Shown here in pieces: positions 1-5,649 of a stretch of DNA of 7,552 nucleotides. The translations under genes and the position numbers were made by a program. Every line of letters begins with the position of its first letter. Positions within the stretch are counted from its first letter, which is position 1. Source of the stretch: an uncultured Bacteroidia bacterium (GTDB lineage: Bacteria > Bacteroidota > Bacteroidia > Bacteroidales > UBA932). The notes under the pieces were generated by a model. That model did no database searches and was not told the origin of the DNA. It worked only from the letters and a program-made list of their open reading frames with translations. The DNA is taken from positions 1 to 7,552 of the forward strand of contig CADBPH010000237.1 of the NCBI GenBank assembly GCA_902796455.1, in the 5' to 3' direction.

Positions 1-258
1 CATGACAATGTCAATGTTGTCCGTTCCGATCCCGGTAGAAAGGACGGTCAGCCGTTTTCCGTTGTATTTTCCCGTGCAGGAGACAAACTCGCGGGAGGCA
101 TGGCGGCATTCAATTTCCGTAAAATATCCGGAGACCAGGGCCACCCGTCCGGGATCCCCCACAAGGATTACAATATCAGCCAATTCCTCCGGTTTCACAT
201 GGATATGGAACGCCGACCCATCTTCATTAATGATCAATTCTGATTCTGCTATTCTCAT
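1..258 (-). CDS. udp: Nucleoside phosphorylase, uridine phosphorylase-like (N-terminal 86 residues; runs off left edge)
   Basis: The minus strand reads openly from an ATG at 258-256 to the left edge, giving the first 86 residues of a protein probably near 290 residues. It has hallmarks of the NP-I nucleoside phosphorylase fold: V-G-D-P-G-R-V at residues 33-39, where the Gly and Arg correspond to phosphate-binding G26 and R30 of E. coli uridine phosphorylase; S-R-E-F at 55-58, where the Arg matches R48, donated to the neighbouring subunit's phosphate site; and S-T-G-I-G-T-D at 74-80. Family members are cytoplasmic oligomers that split a nucleoside with phosphate into free base and ribose 1-phosphate for salvage. 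Uridine is the likeliest substrate, but specificity residues lie outside the window, so a purine substrate remains possible. A -7 box stands upstream at 320-313. The start is preceded by an AAAG stretch and no strong Shine-Dalgarno sequence. Confidence 0.85.
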   Translation of the reverse strand, partial: MRIAESELIINEDGSAFHIHVKPEELADIVILVGDPGRVALVSGYFTEIECRHASREFVSCTGKYNGKRLTVLSTGIGTDNIDIVM

Positions 259-289
259 CTTTATTCGATTTTTTAGTGTTACGCATGCG

Positions 290-304
290 GGCGGATAATC
301 CGCC
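290..304. repeat. Short inverted repeat in the phosphorylase leader
   Basis: GGCGGAT and ATCCGCC (7-bp arms) flank a single central base. If minus-strand transcription starts about five bases after the -7 box at 320-313, this dyad lies almost at the 5' end of the mRNA. There it could form a 6-bp G/C-rich hairpin with a UUA loop. It is followed at 282-289 by the palindrome CGCATGCG. It could be a 5' stabilising hairpin or a repressor site. The symmetry is visible; the function is inferred. Confidence 0.4.
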
Positions 305-312
305 GAGAATGT

Positions 313-320
313 CAAATATA
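313..320 (-). promoter_or_regulatory. Candidate Bacteroidota -7 box for the nucleoside phosphorylase gene
   Basis: On the minus strand this reads TATATTTG, an exact match to the TAnnTTTG element used by the Bacteroidota primary sigma factor. It lies 54 bp upstream of the ATG, so the leader would be roughly 50 nt. No TTTG-like -33 element is visible at the usual spacing. It faces the opposite-strand box at 342-349. Confidence 0.45.
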
Positions 321-329
321 GGATTTTAA

Positions 330-356
330 TCCGGGAATTCCTATTTTTGTCCCGGA
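330..356. repeat. Inverted repeat bracketing the DUF4293 -7 box (possible operator)
   Basis: TCCGGGA at 330-336 and TCCCGGA at 350-356 are perfect 7-bp inverted arms separated by 13 bp, and the spacer contains the -7 box at 342-349. Most of it lies outside both predicted transcripts, so an operator for a dimeric DNA-binding protein is more natural than an RNA hairpin. A bound protein would cover the -7 box of DUF4293 and the upstream promoter region of the phosphorylase gene. The regulator is unknown. Confidence 0.4.
342..349 (+). promoter_or_regulatory. Candidate Bacteroidota -7 box for the DUF4293 gene
   Basis: TATTTTTG matches TAnnTTTG exactly and lies 27 bp before the DUF4293 start codon, predicting a leader of about 20 nt. 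No convincing -33 TTTG is visible at the usual distance. It sits between the arms of the inverted repeat at 330-356. Confidence 0.45.
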
Positions 357-376
357 AAACAAAACCATGAAAGGAT

Positions 377-823
377 ATGTGGCAAAGACCCCAAACTTTT
401 TATCTGGCCATCTCGACCATCCTGATCGCCATCATGTTTTTCGGAATCAAGGCTGTCACGGTCGGCGCTGACGGCACCCCTACGGAAGAATTCAAATATA
501 TCACGTATTTCCCCTACCTGGTCCTGCTGATCGTGATCGGGATCCTGAACATCCTGGCACTGACGACATTCAAGGTCCGCATGTTCCAATTCAGGACAGC
601 GGTTCTGGCCGCCCTGGTGACGCTTGCCCTGCAAATCTGGCTGGCCGTCGACTTCTTCTCGACCCACGACACCATGGTGTTCAAGCTTTCCGCCGTATTC
701 CCCGTCATCGCCGTCATCCTGGACGTCATGGCGGCCCGCAGCATCATGGCAGACCAGTTCCTCGTCGACAACGCCGAGCACCTGCGCAAGGCACGCCGCG
801 AACGGCGCAGCAAACGCAAATAG
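377..823 (+). CDS. DUF4293 family four-helix inner-membrane protein
   Basis: This 148-residue protein opens with M-W-Q-R-P-Q-T, close to the conserved M-x-Q-R-x-Q-T opening of DUF4293 proteins, and has the usual length. Four hydrophobic segments are visible at about residues 7-27, 46-64, 73-93 and 102-120. A strongly basic, charged C-terminal tail follows (about 121-148, many Arg and Lys) and probably stays in the cytoplasm. No catalytic motif is seen and the family's function is not established. The start at 377 follows AAAGG by only three bases, so ribosome-site support is modest. The ATG at 367 is in another frame. It diverges from the phosphorylase gene and ends 27 bp from the stop of the convergent LytTR gene. 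I see no G/C-rich hairpin with a U-tract in that gap. Confidence 0.85.
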   Translation: MWQRPQTFYLAISTILIAIMFFGIKAVTVGADGTPTEEFKYITYFPYLVLLIVIGILNILALTTFKVRMFQFRTAVLAALVTLALQIWLAVDFFSTHDTMVFKLSAVFPVIAVILDVMAARSIMADQFLVDNAEHLRKARRERRSKRK

Positions 824-850
824 ACGTTATTTTCAGAAGGGATTTCCCCG

Positions 851-1771
851 CTATTCCGATTGGAACCGCTCGAGTACGTTGGCCACGTAGGTCTTCGTAA
901 TCGGGATGGGCGGGATCAGATCATTCTCCAAATCCAGTTCATAGCCGTCCCGCTCCTTCCGCAGCACCTTGACCTTGTCCAGATTGACGATATACTTGCG
1001 GTGGCAGCGCACGAGCGGACTCCCCTTGAAACTCTCTTCCACCGTCTTGAGCCGGCAACGGAGCATGTACTGTTTCAGCACGTTGTGACTGTCCGTATAC
1101 CAGACAATGATATAATTGTCATCGGACTCCACATAATACAGGTTGGCCAGGTTGACGGATAGTTTCAGGACGCCGCTGTTGTCGAACAAAGTGATTTTCT
1201 GGAGGTCGCTCGGCGCCACGGGAGCATCGGAAACGACATTGCCGTAGTTCATCAGCCGAATGGTGTTGTTCTTGTCGATGAGGGCGAAATACATCCCGGC
1301 GATAACATACGGAATAATCAGGGAGACAAAGCAATACACCAACGAATTGAGGAAAACGTCCAGCGCGCTCAAGCCATCGCCCAGGTCGATGACCCCTTTC
1401 TTATCTCCCATCACGGAGAAGAAAGTATACAGCAGGCAGATGACCACGACCTCGGCAATATCCCACAAGATATACTGGAGATAATTCATCGGCCGCCTCC
1501 GCGTCTTGTACATCAAGACTTTGCTGAAAATCACAACCAACAGTCCGATGGTGAAAAAAGCCACGGTGTAGGCAAACGCTTCCGATCCGCCCAGCCGGAA
1601 CCAGGCATTGTGCGAATACGGAATGCTGACCAGCATGAATATGACAGAGAACAGCGCCGTAAACGTTACGGTCGCAATCAGCTGGTACTTGGCACGGAGG
1701 AATCCCGGAATCTCCCGGAAAGGTTTCGGCTTTTCCTGCGCCGCCATCAGGTTGTCTGTCTCTGTTCTCAT
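851..1771 (-). CDS. Membrane-tethered LytTR-family DNA-binding transcriptional regulator
   Basis: This 306-residue protein has an N-terminal membrane part with four likely helices (about residues 31-50, 66-86, 98-120, 139-164) and a C-terminal LytTR domain (about 191-304). LytTR signatures include Y-Y-V-E-S-D-D-N-Y at 212-220, P-L-V-R-C-H-R-K-Y-I-V-N-L at 252-264, and the final strand-helix I-P-I-T-K-T-Y at 289-295. It has no receiver domain, so it is probably a one-component regulator that senses through its membrane part and binds DNA from the membrane. Targets and signal are unknown. It is divergent from the fabH-led gene run, which makes that run or its own promoter possible targets. An in-frame second Met (residue 9, ATG at 1747-1745) may be the true start, because the -7 box at 1784-1777 would place the transcript start almost on the first ATG. 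Confidence 0.85.
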   Translation of the reverse strand: MRTETDNLMAAQEKPKPFREIPGFLRAKYQLIATVTFTALFSVIFMLVSIPYSHNAWFRLGGSEAFAYTVAFFTIGLLVVIFSKVLMYKTRRRPMNYLQYILWDIAEVVVICLLYTFFSVMGDKKGVIDLGDGLSALDVFLNSLVYCFVSLIIPYVIAGMYFALIDKNNTIRLMNYGNVVSDAPVAPSDLQKITLFDNSGVLKLSVNLANLYYVESDDNYIIVWYTDSHNVLKQYMLRCRLKTVEESFKGSPLVRCHRKYIVNLDKVKVLRKERDGYELDLENDLIPPIPITKTYVANVLERFQSE

Positions 1772-1776
1772 CCTTG

Positions 1777-1784
1777 CAAAGATA
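1777..1784 (-). promoter_or_regulatory. Candidate Bacteroidota -7 box for the LytTR regulator gene
   Basis: The minus strand reads TATCTTTG followed by CA, a full match to TAnnTTTG in its common TAnnTTTGCA form. Only five bases separate its last G from the first ATG at 1771. Transcription would therefore begin at or next to that codon, implying either a leaderless mRNA or initiation at the ATG at 1747-1745. No TTTG-like -33 element is evident upstream. Confidence 0.5.
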
Positions 1785-1877
1785 ACATTTATTTGGTTTG
1801 ATTTCTATTTTCCAGCGTGATTTCACCCCATATTCAGCAAATTCACCCTCAAAACCTCACCCTGAATGATAAAAGCT

Positions 1878-1954
1878 CCGATTCGCCACTTTCTTTTCCG
1901 CAAATGGAAAACTACGGTTAATTTCGTATCCGGTGAATCGGGCATTCCCGGTTC
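1878..1954 (+). promoter_or_regulatory. Putative structured leader RNA upstream of the fabH-like gene
   Basis: In plus-strand RNA, CCGAUUCGCC (1878-1887) pairs with GGUGAAUCGG (1932-1941) over ten consecutive pairs, one of them G-U. Inside this stem are a 6-bp hairpin, UUUUCC (1894-1899) with GGAAAA (1906-1911), and a weak 4-bp one, UACG (1913-1916) with CGUA (1925-1928), making a three-way junction. The 3' basal strand can instead join an 8-bp hairpin, 1935-1942 with 1947-1954 and a CAUU loop, which excludes the basal stem. The imperfect pairs (1885/1934 and 1938/1951) are G-U on the plus strand but A-C mismatches on the minus strand, favouring a plus-strand RNA. It ends 35 nt before the fabH start. 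No U-tract terminator follows, so any control would more likely act on translation or stability. No known riboswitch class is recognised, and no good promoter for a transcript containing it was found. Confidence 0.4.
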
Positions 1955-1989
1955 CACCGCCACTGAAATAAGCATAGAAATCAGAAAAT

Positions 1990-2937
1990 ATGAGAATTAT
2001 CGGAACTGGAAGTGCTCTTCCGAAAAAGGTCGTCACGAATGCCATGCTCTCGGAATTCCTGGACACAAGTGACGAATGGATCATTCCCCGCACCGGCATC
2101 CGCTCCCGCCATGTCATCACGGACGAACGGGTGGAGGACCTCGGAGCGGAGGCTGCCCGCAAGGCACTGGAACAAGCCGGCATGCAACCCGGCGACATCG
2201 ACTTCTTCATCTGCTCGAATGTCGCGACGGAATATGTCACCCCGGGAATGAGCTGCATCATTTCAGCCAAGATCGGCCTGAGCTGCCCTTGCATCGACAT
2301 CAATTGCGCATGTCCGGGTTTCATTTACGCAATGGACATCGCAGAAACATACTATCAAGCCGGGAAAGTGCACAATGTCTTGATTGTCTGCGCAGAAGAG
2401 CCCAGCCGGATGACCAGTTGGGATGACCGCTCGACCTGCGTCCTGTTCGGGGACGGAGCCGGTGCCGCCGTTCTGACGGAAGGCAACAATATCCGCGGCA
2501 TCGAACTGCATTCGCAGCCGGACCCGGACAAAATCTGGCAGACGAAGACCCTGGTTCCCACACCCTTCGTCACCAAAGAGGAAAAAGATGTTCCGCTCCA
2601 GATGAAGGGGCGCGAGGTCTTCAAATTCGCGGTCAGCGCGTCCACCCGCGACGTACAATCCCTTCTGAAAAAAGTGGGGATCGAACAGTCGCAGGTAGCG
2701 TATTATATGGTTCACCAGGCCAATTTGCGGATCATCGACGCAATCAAACAGTATCTCGGCGAATCGGACGAAAAGTTCCCGACCAATATCGCAGACCATG
2801 GGAACTCGTCGTCGGCATCGTGCCCGATCCTGCTGGACGAATGCAACCGGAAAGGCCTCTTCAATAAAGGAGACATCCTGGTATTCAGTGCCTTCGGTGC
2901 CGGACTGCTGTCCGCCGTCGCCGTGGTGGAATGGTAG
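1990..2937 (+). CDS. fabH: Beta-ketoacyl-ACP synthase III (FabH-like)
   Basis: This 315-residue thiolase-fold enzyme has typical FabH length. FabH enzymes condense an acyl-CoA primer with malonyl-ACP to start type II fatty acid synthesis in the cytoplasm. The Cys-His-Asn triad is complete: C108 in A-C-P-G-F, H242 in V-H-Q-A-N, and N272 in G-N-S-S-S. The N-terminal I-G-T-G-S-A-L-P (residues 4-11), D-E-W-I-I-P-R-T-G-I at 28-37 and G-D-G-A-G-A at 154-159 also fit. Pro follows the catalytic Cys where E. coli has Ala, and N-C-A-C puts a second Cys at 106. The ATG at 1990 gives the expected N-terminus; there is no Shine-Dalgarno sequence, only an A-rich stretch. It heads the run of acyl-metabolism genes but is separated from fabF by 80 bp. 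It may be a second FabH paralogue rather than the housekeeping enzyme, and primer specificity cannot be read from the sequence. Confidence 0.92.
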   Translation: MRIIGTGSALPKKVVTNAMLSEFLDTSDEWIIPRTGIRSRHVITDERVEDLGAEAARKALEQAGMQPGDIDFFICSNVATEYVTPGMSCIISAKIGLSCPCIDINCACPGFIYAMDIAETYYQAGKVHNVLIVCAEEPSRMTSWDDRSTCVLFGDGAGAAVLTEGNNIRGIELHSQPDPDKIWQTKTLVPTPFVTKEEKDVPLQMKGREVFKFAVSASTRDVQSLLKKVGIEQSQVAYYMVHQANLRIIDAIKQYLGESDEKFPTNIADHGNSSSASCPILLDECNRKGLFNKGDILVFSAFGAGLLSAVAVVEW

Positions 2938-2960
2938 GATTCCTATTTGAAGATTTTTAT

Positions 2961-2968
2961 TAACTTTG
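2961..2968 (+). promoter_or_regulatory. Candidate Bacteroidota -7 box for fabF and downstream genes
   Basis: TAACTTTG is an exact TAnnTTTG match in the 80-bp AT-rich gap between fabH and fabF. It predicts a start near 2973 and a leader of about 45 nt. A TTTG at 2946-2949 is too close (11-bp gap instead of roughly 19-21) to be a normal -33 element. The local AT-richness stands out against the flanking genes. No terminator hairpin for fabH is visible here, so readthrough is also likely. Confidence 0.45.
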
Positions 2969-3017
2969 TCTTTTAGATACTTAGAAAACAATATCACTTA
3001 AACCCAATATTCCACAC

Positions 3018-4277
3018 ATGGAAAAAAGAGTAGTAGTCACCGGCATGGGAGTGGTTTCCTCCGTCGGAAATGACGTTCCCTCATTCTGGGACAGCCTGAT
3101 TCACGGCGTTTGCGGCATCGACTTCATCGATGAATTCCCGACAGAAAACCTCCCGGTCAAATTTGCCGGAAAAATCAAGAATTTCGATCCGGAGCGGTAC
3201 GGCATGGACAAGCCGTTCACCCGCAAGCAAGACCTGTTCACCCAATATGGAATGGCGGCCGCCTGGCAGGCCATGGAAGACAGCGGACTGGTGGCTGACG
3301 GAGAAAACCAGAATATCGATCCCTTCCGCCTCGGCGTCTATGTCGGTTCCGGAATCGGCGGATTCGAGGTCCAGTTCCGCGAGACAGCCAAGATGCTGGA
3401 AGATCCTTCCGGCAGGTGGATTTCCCCGCTGTTCATTCCGACCATGATTTCCAATATCGCAGCCGGTCACATTGCCATCAAGCACCATGCAGAAGGCCCC
3501 TGCGTCGATATCGTAACGGCTTGCGCCACCTCGACGAATGCCATCGGTGAGGCCCTGCGGGCCATCCGGCACGGCTATGCGGACGCCATCATCACCGGCG
3601 GCTGCGAGAATGCCACCATCCCGCTCGGCATCGCCGGATTCGCCAACGTAAAAGCCCTCTCCCTGGCCGAGGACCCGAAATATGCCTCCCTCCCCTTCAA
3701 TGCCAACCGGAAAGGATTCGTCATGGGAGACGGCGCGGGCATCCTGATCCTCGAGGAGCTGGAACATGCCAAAGCGCGCGGCGCACACATTTACGCCGAG
3801 GTAGTCGGATACGGCAACACCTGCGACGCCTACCATGCCACGGCCCCGAGGCCTGACGGCACCACCCAGGCGAAATGCATCGAACTTGCGCTGGCGGAGG
3901 CCGGATTCGACAAAGAGAAAGACTGCCTGTACATCAATGCACACGGAACCGGTACGAAATTGAACGACCTGGCCGAAACGAAAGCCTACAAGATCGCCCT
4001 CGGCGACTTCGCCTACAAGGCCCATATCAGTTCCATCAAATCCATGACGGGACACATGTTCGGTGCCGCCGGTGCAGCTGAGGCAATCGCCACGATCCTC
4101 GCCCTGAACAACGGCATCATCCCGCCGACAATCAATCTGGACACCCCGGATCCCGAATGCGACCTCGACTATACGCCCAACGTGGCGGTCAAGGCTCCCG
4201 TGACCCTGGGCATTTCGGATTCCTTCGGCTTCGGCGGCCATGACGCCTGCGTGGCTTTCCGGAATTATTCGGAATAA
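3018..4277 (+). CDS. fabF: Beta-ketoacyl-ACP synthase II (FabF-like elongating condensing enzyme)
   Basis: This 419-residue protein is the normal length for FabF, which elongates acyl-ACP by two carbons by decarboxylative condensation with malonyl-ACP. It has the Cys-His-His triad of elongating synthases: C169 in T-A-C-A-T-S, H309 in N-A-H-G-T-G-T, and H346 in S-M-T-G-H-M-F-G-A-A-G, with the conserved Lys at 341. The N-terminal V-V-V-T-G-M-G-V-V-S is typical. The C-terminal gating loop reads D-S-F-G-F-G-G-H-D at 401-409. The usual family pattern is N-S-F-G-F-G-G-x-N, so both Asn are Asp here; F405 is the gate Phe (F400 in E. coli FabF). The start at 3018 gives the canonical N-terminus and lacks a strong Shine-Dalgarno sequence. 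Pairing with FabH and a FabZ-like dehydratase implies work on ACP-bound chains. A specialised lipid or polyene synthase is a possible alternative. Confidence 0.92.
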   Translation: MEKRVVVTGMGVVSSVGNDVPSFWDSLIHGVCGIDFIDEFPTENLPVKFAGKIKNFDPERYGMDKPFTRKQDLFTQYGMAAAWQAMEDSGLVADGENQNIDPFRLGVYVGSGIGGFEVQFRETAKMLEDPSGRWISPLFIPTMISNIAAGHIAIKHHAEGPCVDIVTACATSTNAIGEALRAIRHGYADAIITGGCENATIPLGIAGFANVKALSLAEDPKYASLPFNANRKGFVMGDGAGILILEELEHAKARGAHIYAEVVGYGNTCDAYHATAPRPDGTTQAKCIELALAEAGFDKEKDCLYINAHGTGTKLNDLAETKAYKIALGDFAYKAHISSIKSMTGHMFGAAGAAEAIATILALNNGIIPPTINLDTPDPECDLDYTPNVAVKAPVTLGISDSFGFGGHDACVAFRNYSE

Positions 4278-4313
4278 TCCTTTGCCAAACGTGACTGAAA
4301 ATAAACCTGAACC

Positions 4314-4754
4314 ATGAACAAAGAAGAGATCAAACATTTCCTTCCCCACCGCGAGCCCATGCTCCTGATCGAGGAAGCGACCATCGATGAGGAAGGTGCC
4401 GCCCATTGCACCTACCGCATCAAGGAGGACGAGTTTTTCACCCGCGGACATTTTCCGGGGAATCCGGTCGTTCCGGGCGTCATCCAGTGCGAGATCATGG
4501 CACAAAGCTGCGCCATCCTCGTCAAGGATGAGATTCCCGGCAACATGACCCTGTACGCAGGAATGGATAAAATCCGGTTCAAAAACATGGTCCGCCCCGG
4601 CGATTTGTGCCAGATAACGGCCAAATTGCTCAACCGCAGGGATTCTCCCACCGGGAAGATTTTCTTCTGCTCGGCGGTCCTGAAAGTGGACGGGAAACTC
4701 TGCTGCAAAGGAGAATTGTCGTTTGCTCTCGTACCGAAAGGAGATATTCAGTAA
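4314..4754 (+). CDS. fabZ: 3-hydroxyacyl-ACP dehydratase, FabZ-like hotdog fold
   Basis: At 146 residues this is a single hotdog domain of FabZ size. The FabZ opening is present as F-L-P-H-R-E-P-M-L-L-I-E at 9-20. The active-site block runs from H46 (G-H-F-P-G-N-P-V-V-P-G-V at 45-56) to E60 and A-Q at 63-64, supplying the catalytic His and Glu. R-F-K-N-M-V-R-P-G-D at 88-97 is the usual later strand. Family members remove water from 3-hydroxyacyl-ACP to give trans-2-enoyl-ACP, the step after ketoreduction. It lies 36 bp after fabF and 21 bp before etfB, so the three are probably cotranscribed. A complete dehydratase next to an acyl-CoA dehydrogenase and ETF places enoyl-thioester formation beside a possible enoyl-thioester redox step. 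FabA is unlikely because the sequence has the FabZ pattern and is shorter. Confidence 0.9.
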   Translation: MNKEEIKHFLPHREPMLLIEEATIDEEGAAHCTYRIKEDEFFTRGHFPGNPVVPGVIQCEIMAQSCAILVKDEIPGNMTLYAGMDKIRFKNMVRPGDLCQITAKLLNRRDSPTGKIFFCSAVLKVDGKLCCKGELSFALVPKGDIQ

Positions 4755-4775
4755 AACCGAACCAACTTCAGCAAT

Positions 4776-5645
4776 ATGAGTTTAAGAATCATTGTCTTGG
4801 CCAAACAAGTGCCGGACACGCGCAACGTGGGCAAAGACGCCATGACAGCCGAAGGTACGGTCAACCGTGCCGCGCTGCCTGCCATCTTCAACCCGGACGA
4901 CCTGAATGCGCTTGAACAGGCGCTCAGGATCAAGGAACAGAATCCCGGTTCAACCGTCGGTGTGCTGACCATGGGACCTCCCCGTGCAGGAGAAATCATC
5001 CGCCAGGGCCTCTACAGGGGGGCCGATACCGGCTGGCTGCTGACAGACCGGCTCTTCGCCGGAGCCGACACCCTGGCCACTTCCTATGCCCTTGCCACCG
5101 CCATCCGTAAAATCGGGCATGTGGACATCGTCCTCGGCGGCCGCCAGGCCATTGACGGAGATACCGCCCAAGTCGGCCCCCAGGTCGCCCAGAAACTGGG
5201 ACTGAACCAAGTGACGTATGCCGAGGAAATCCTCGACATCCAGAATGGGGTCGCCACCATCCGGCGTCATATTGACGGGGGTGCCGAAACAGTCCGTGTA
5301 CCGCTGCCGGTGCTGGTCACCGTGAACGGCAGCGCAGCCCCCTGCCGCCCGCAGAACGCCAAACTGGTCATGAAATACAAATACGCTACCTGCCCGATGG
5401 AACGCCCCGCTGACGATCCCCGTGCAGACCTGTATGCTTCCCGCCCGTACCTGACGCTCAACCAGTGGAGTGTCGCAGATGTGGACGGAGACCCGCAGCA
5501 ATGCGGCCTGGCCGGCAGCCCGACCAAGGTGAAATCCGTCATGAACATTTCCTTCCAGGCAAAGGAGAGCAAGACCCTCACCAGCTCGGATGCCGACATC
5601 GAGGGGGTCATCAAAGAACTGTTGGACGAAAAGATTATCGGTTAG
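4776..5645 (+). CDS. etfB: Electron transfer flavoprotein, beta subunit (EtfB/FixA family)
   Basis: This 289-residue protein has the ETF beta motifs in order: K-Q-V-P-D-T at 10-15, T-M-G-P-P at 65-69, D-R-L-F-A-G-A-D-T-L-A-T-S at 91-103, G-R-Q-A-I-D-G-D-T-A-Q-V-G-P at 122-135, and G-L-A-G-S-P-T-K-V at 244-252. With EtfA it makes the soluble heterodimer that shuttles electrons between acyl-CoA dehydrogenases and other carriers. The T-M-G-P-P and G-R-Q-A-I-D-G-D-T-A-Q-V-G-P blocks resemble those of anaerobic ETFs, including clostridial electron-bifurcating ones, so an NADH-linked second flavin is possible but unproven. It is somewhat longer than typical EtfB of about 250-265 residues; the extra length is partly in the region at about 200-228. 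The gene starts 21 bp after fabZ and ends four bases before etfA, arguing for coupled synthesis of the two subunits. Confidence 0.93.
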   Translation: MSLRIIVLAKQVPDTRNVGKDAMTAEGTVNRAALPAIFNPDDLNALEQALRIKEQNPGSTVGVLTMGPPRAGEIIRQGLYRGADTGWLLTDRLFAGADTLATSYALATAIRKIGHVDIVLGGRQAIDGDTAQVGPQVAQKLGLNQVTYAEEILDIQNGVATIRRHIDGGAETVRVPLPVLVTVNGSAAPCRPQNAKLVMKYKYATCPMERPADDPRADLYASRPYLTLNQWSVADVDGDPQQCGLAGSPTKVKSVMNISFQAKESKTLTSSDADIEGVIKELLDEKIIG

Positions 5646-5649
5646 GACT

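Noticed and set aside
2..298. A 98-codon plus-strand frame at the left edge.
   Set aside because: The opposite strand encodes a clear nucleoside phosphorylase N-terminus with phosphate-binding motifs.
824..850. A possible bidirectional terminator between DUF4293 and the LytTR gene (GGGA and TCCC).
   Set aside because: The arms are only 4 bp with a 2-base loop and no U-tract on either side, too weak to call.
1919..1926. TAATTTCG as a -7 box for fabH.
   Set aside because: It misses the key TTTG by one base, has no -33 partner, and would cut through the structured leader. TTGGTTTG at 1793-1800 is an equally imperfect alternative, so I called no fabH promoter.
1935..1963. A stem with GGTTCC next to it, briefly resembling a tRNA T-arm.
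   Set aside because: There is no acceptor, D-arm or anticodon arm at the right spacing, and the loop is four bases rather than seven.
2008..2021. A 5-bp hairpin (GGAAG and CTTCC, loop TGCT) in codons 7-11 of fabH.
   Set aside because: These codons encode the conserved G-S-A-L-P motif, so the protein sequence explains the symmetry well enough.
1866..2072. A plus-strand 68-codon frame in the leader that overlaps the fabH start out of frame; a possible leader peptide.
   Set aside because: It has no ribosome site, no biased codon run typical of attenuator peptides, and its latter part is the shadow of fabH.
1857..2324. A minus-strand 155-codon frame spanning the fabH leader and the start of fabH.
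   Set aside because: Most of it is antisense to conserved FabH residues, and the part in the leader matches no family I know. The folding asymmetry of the leader also favours the plus strand.
2263..2997. A 244-codon minus-strand frame opposite fabH.
   Set aside because: Its translation shows no recognisable domain, and it is fully explained as the shadow of the FabH frame.
3081..4505. A 474-codon open frame on the minus strand opposite fabF and fabZ.
   Set aside because: It lies antisense to two clearly recognisable enzymes with intact catalytic motifs and crosses their intergenic gap. Its translation looks like no family I know. Long antisense frames are expected in GC-rich coding DNA.
5590..5649. 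An upstream in-frame ATG that would extend EtfA by 20 residues.
   Set aside because: The extra residues are the out-of-frame reading of the EtfB C-terminus and do not resemble an ETF alpha N-terminus. The ATG at 5650 gives the expected start.
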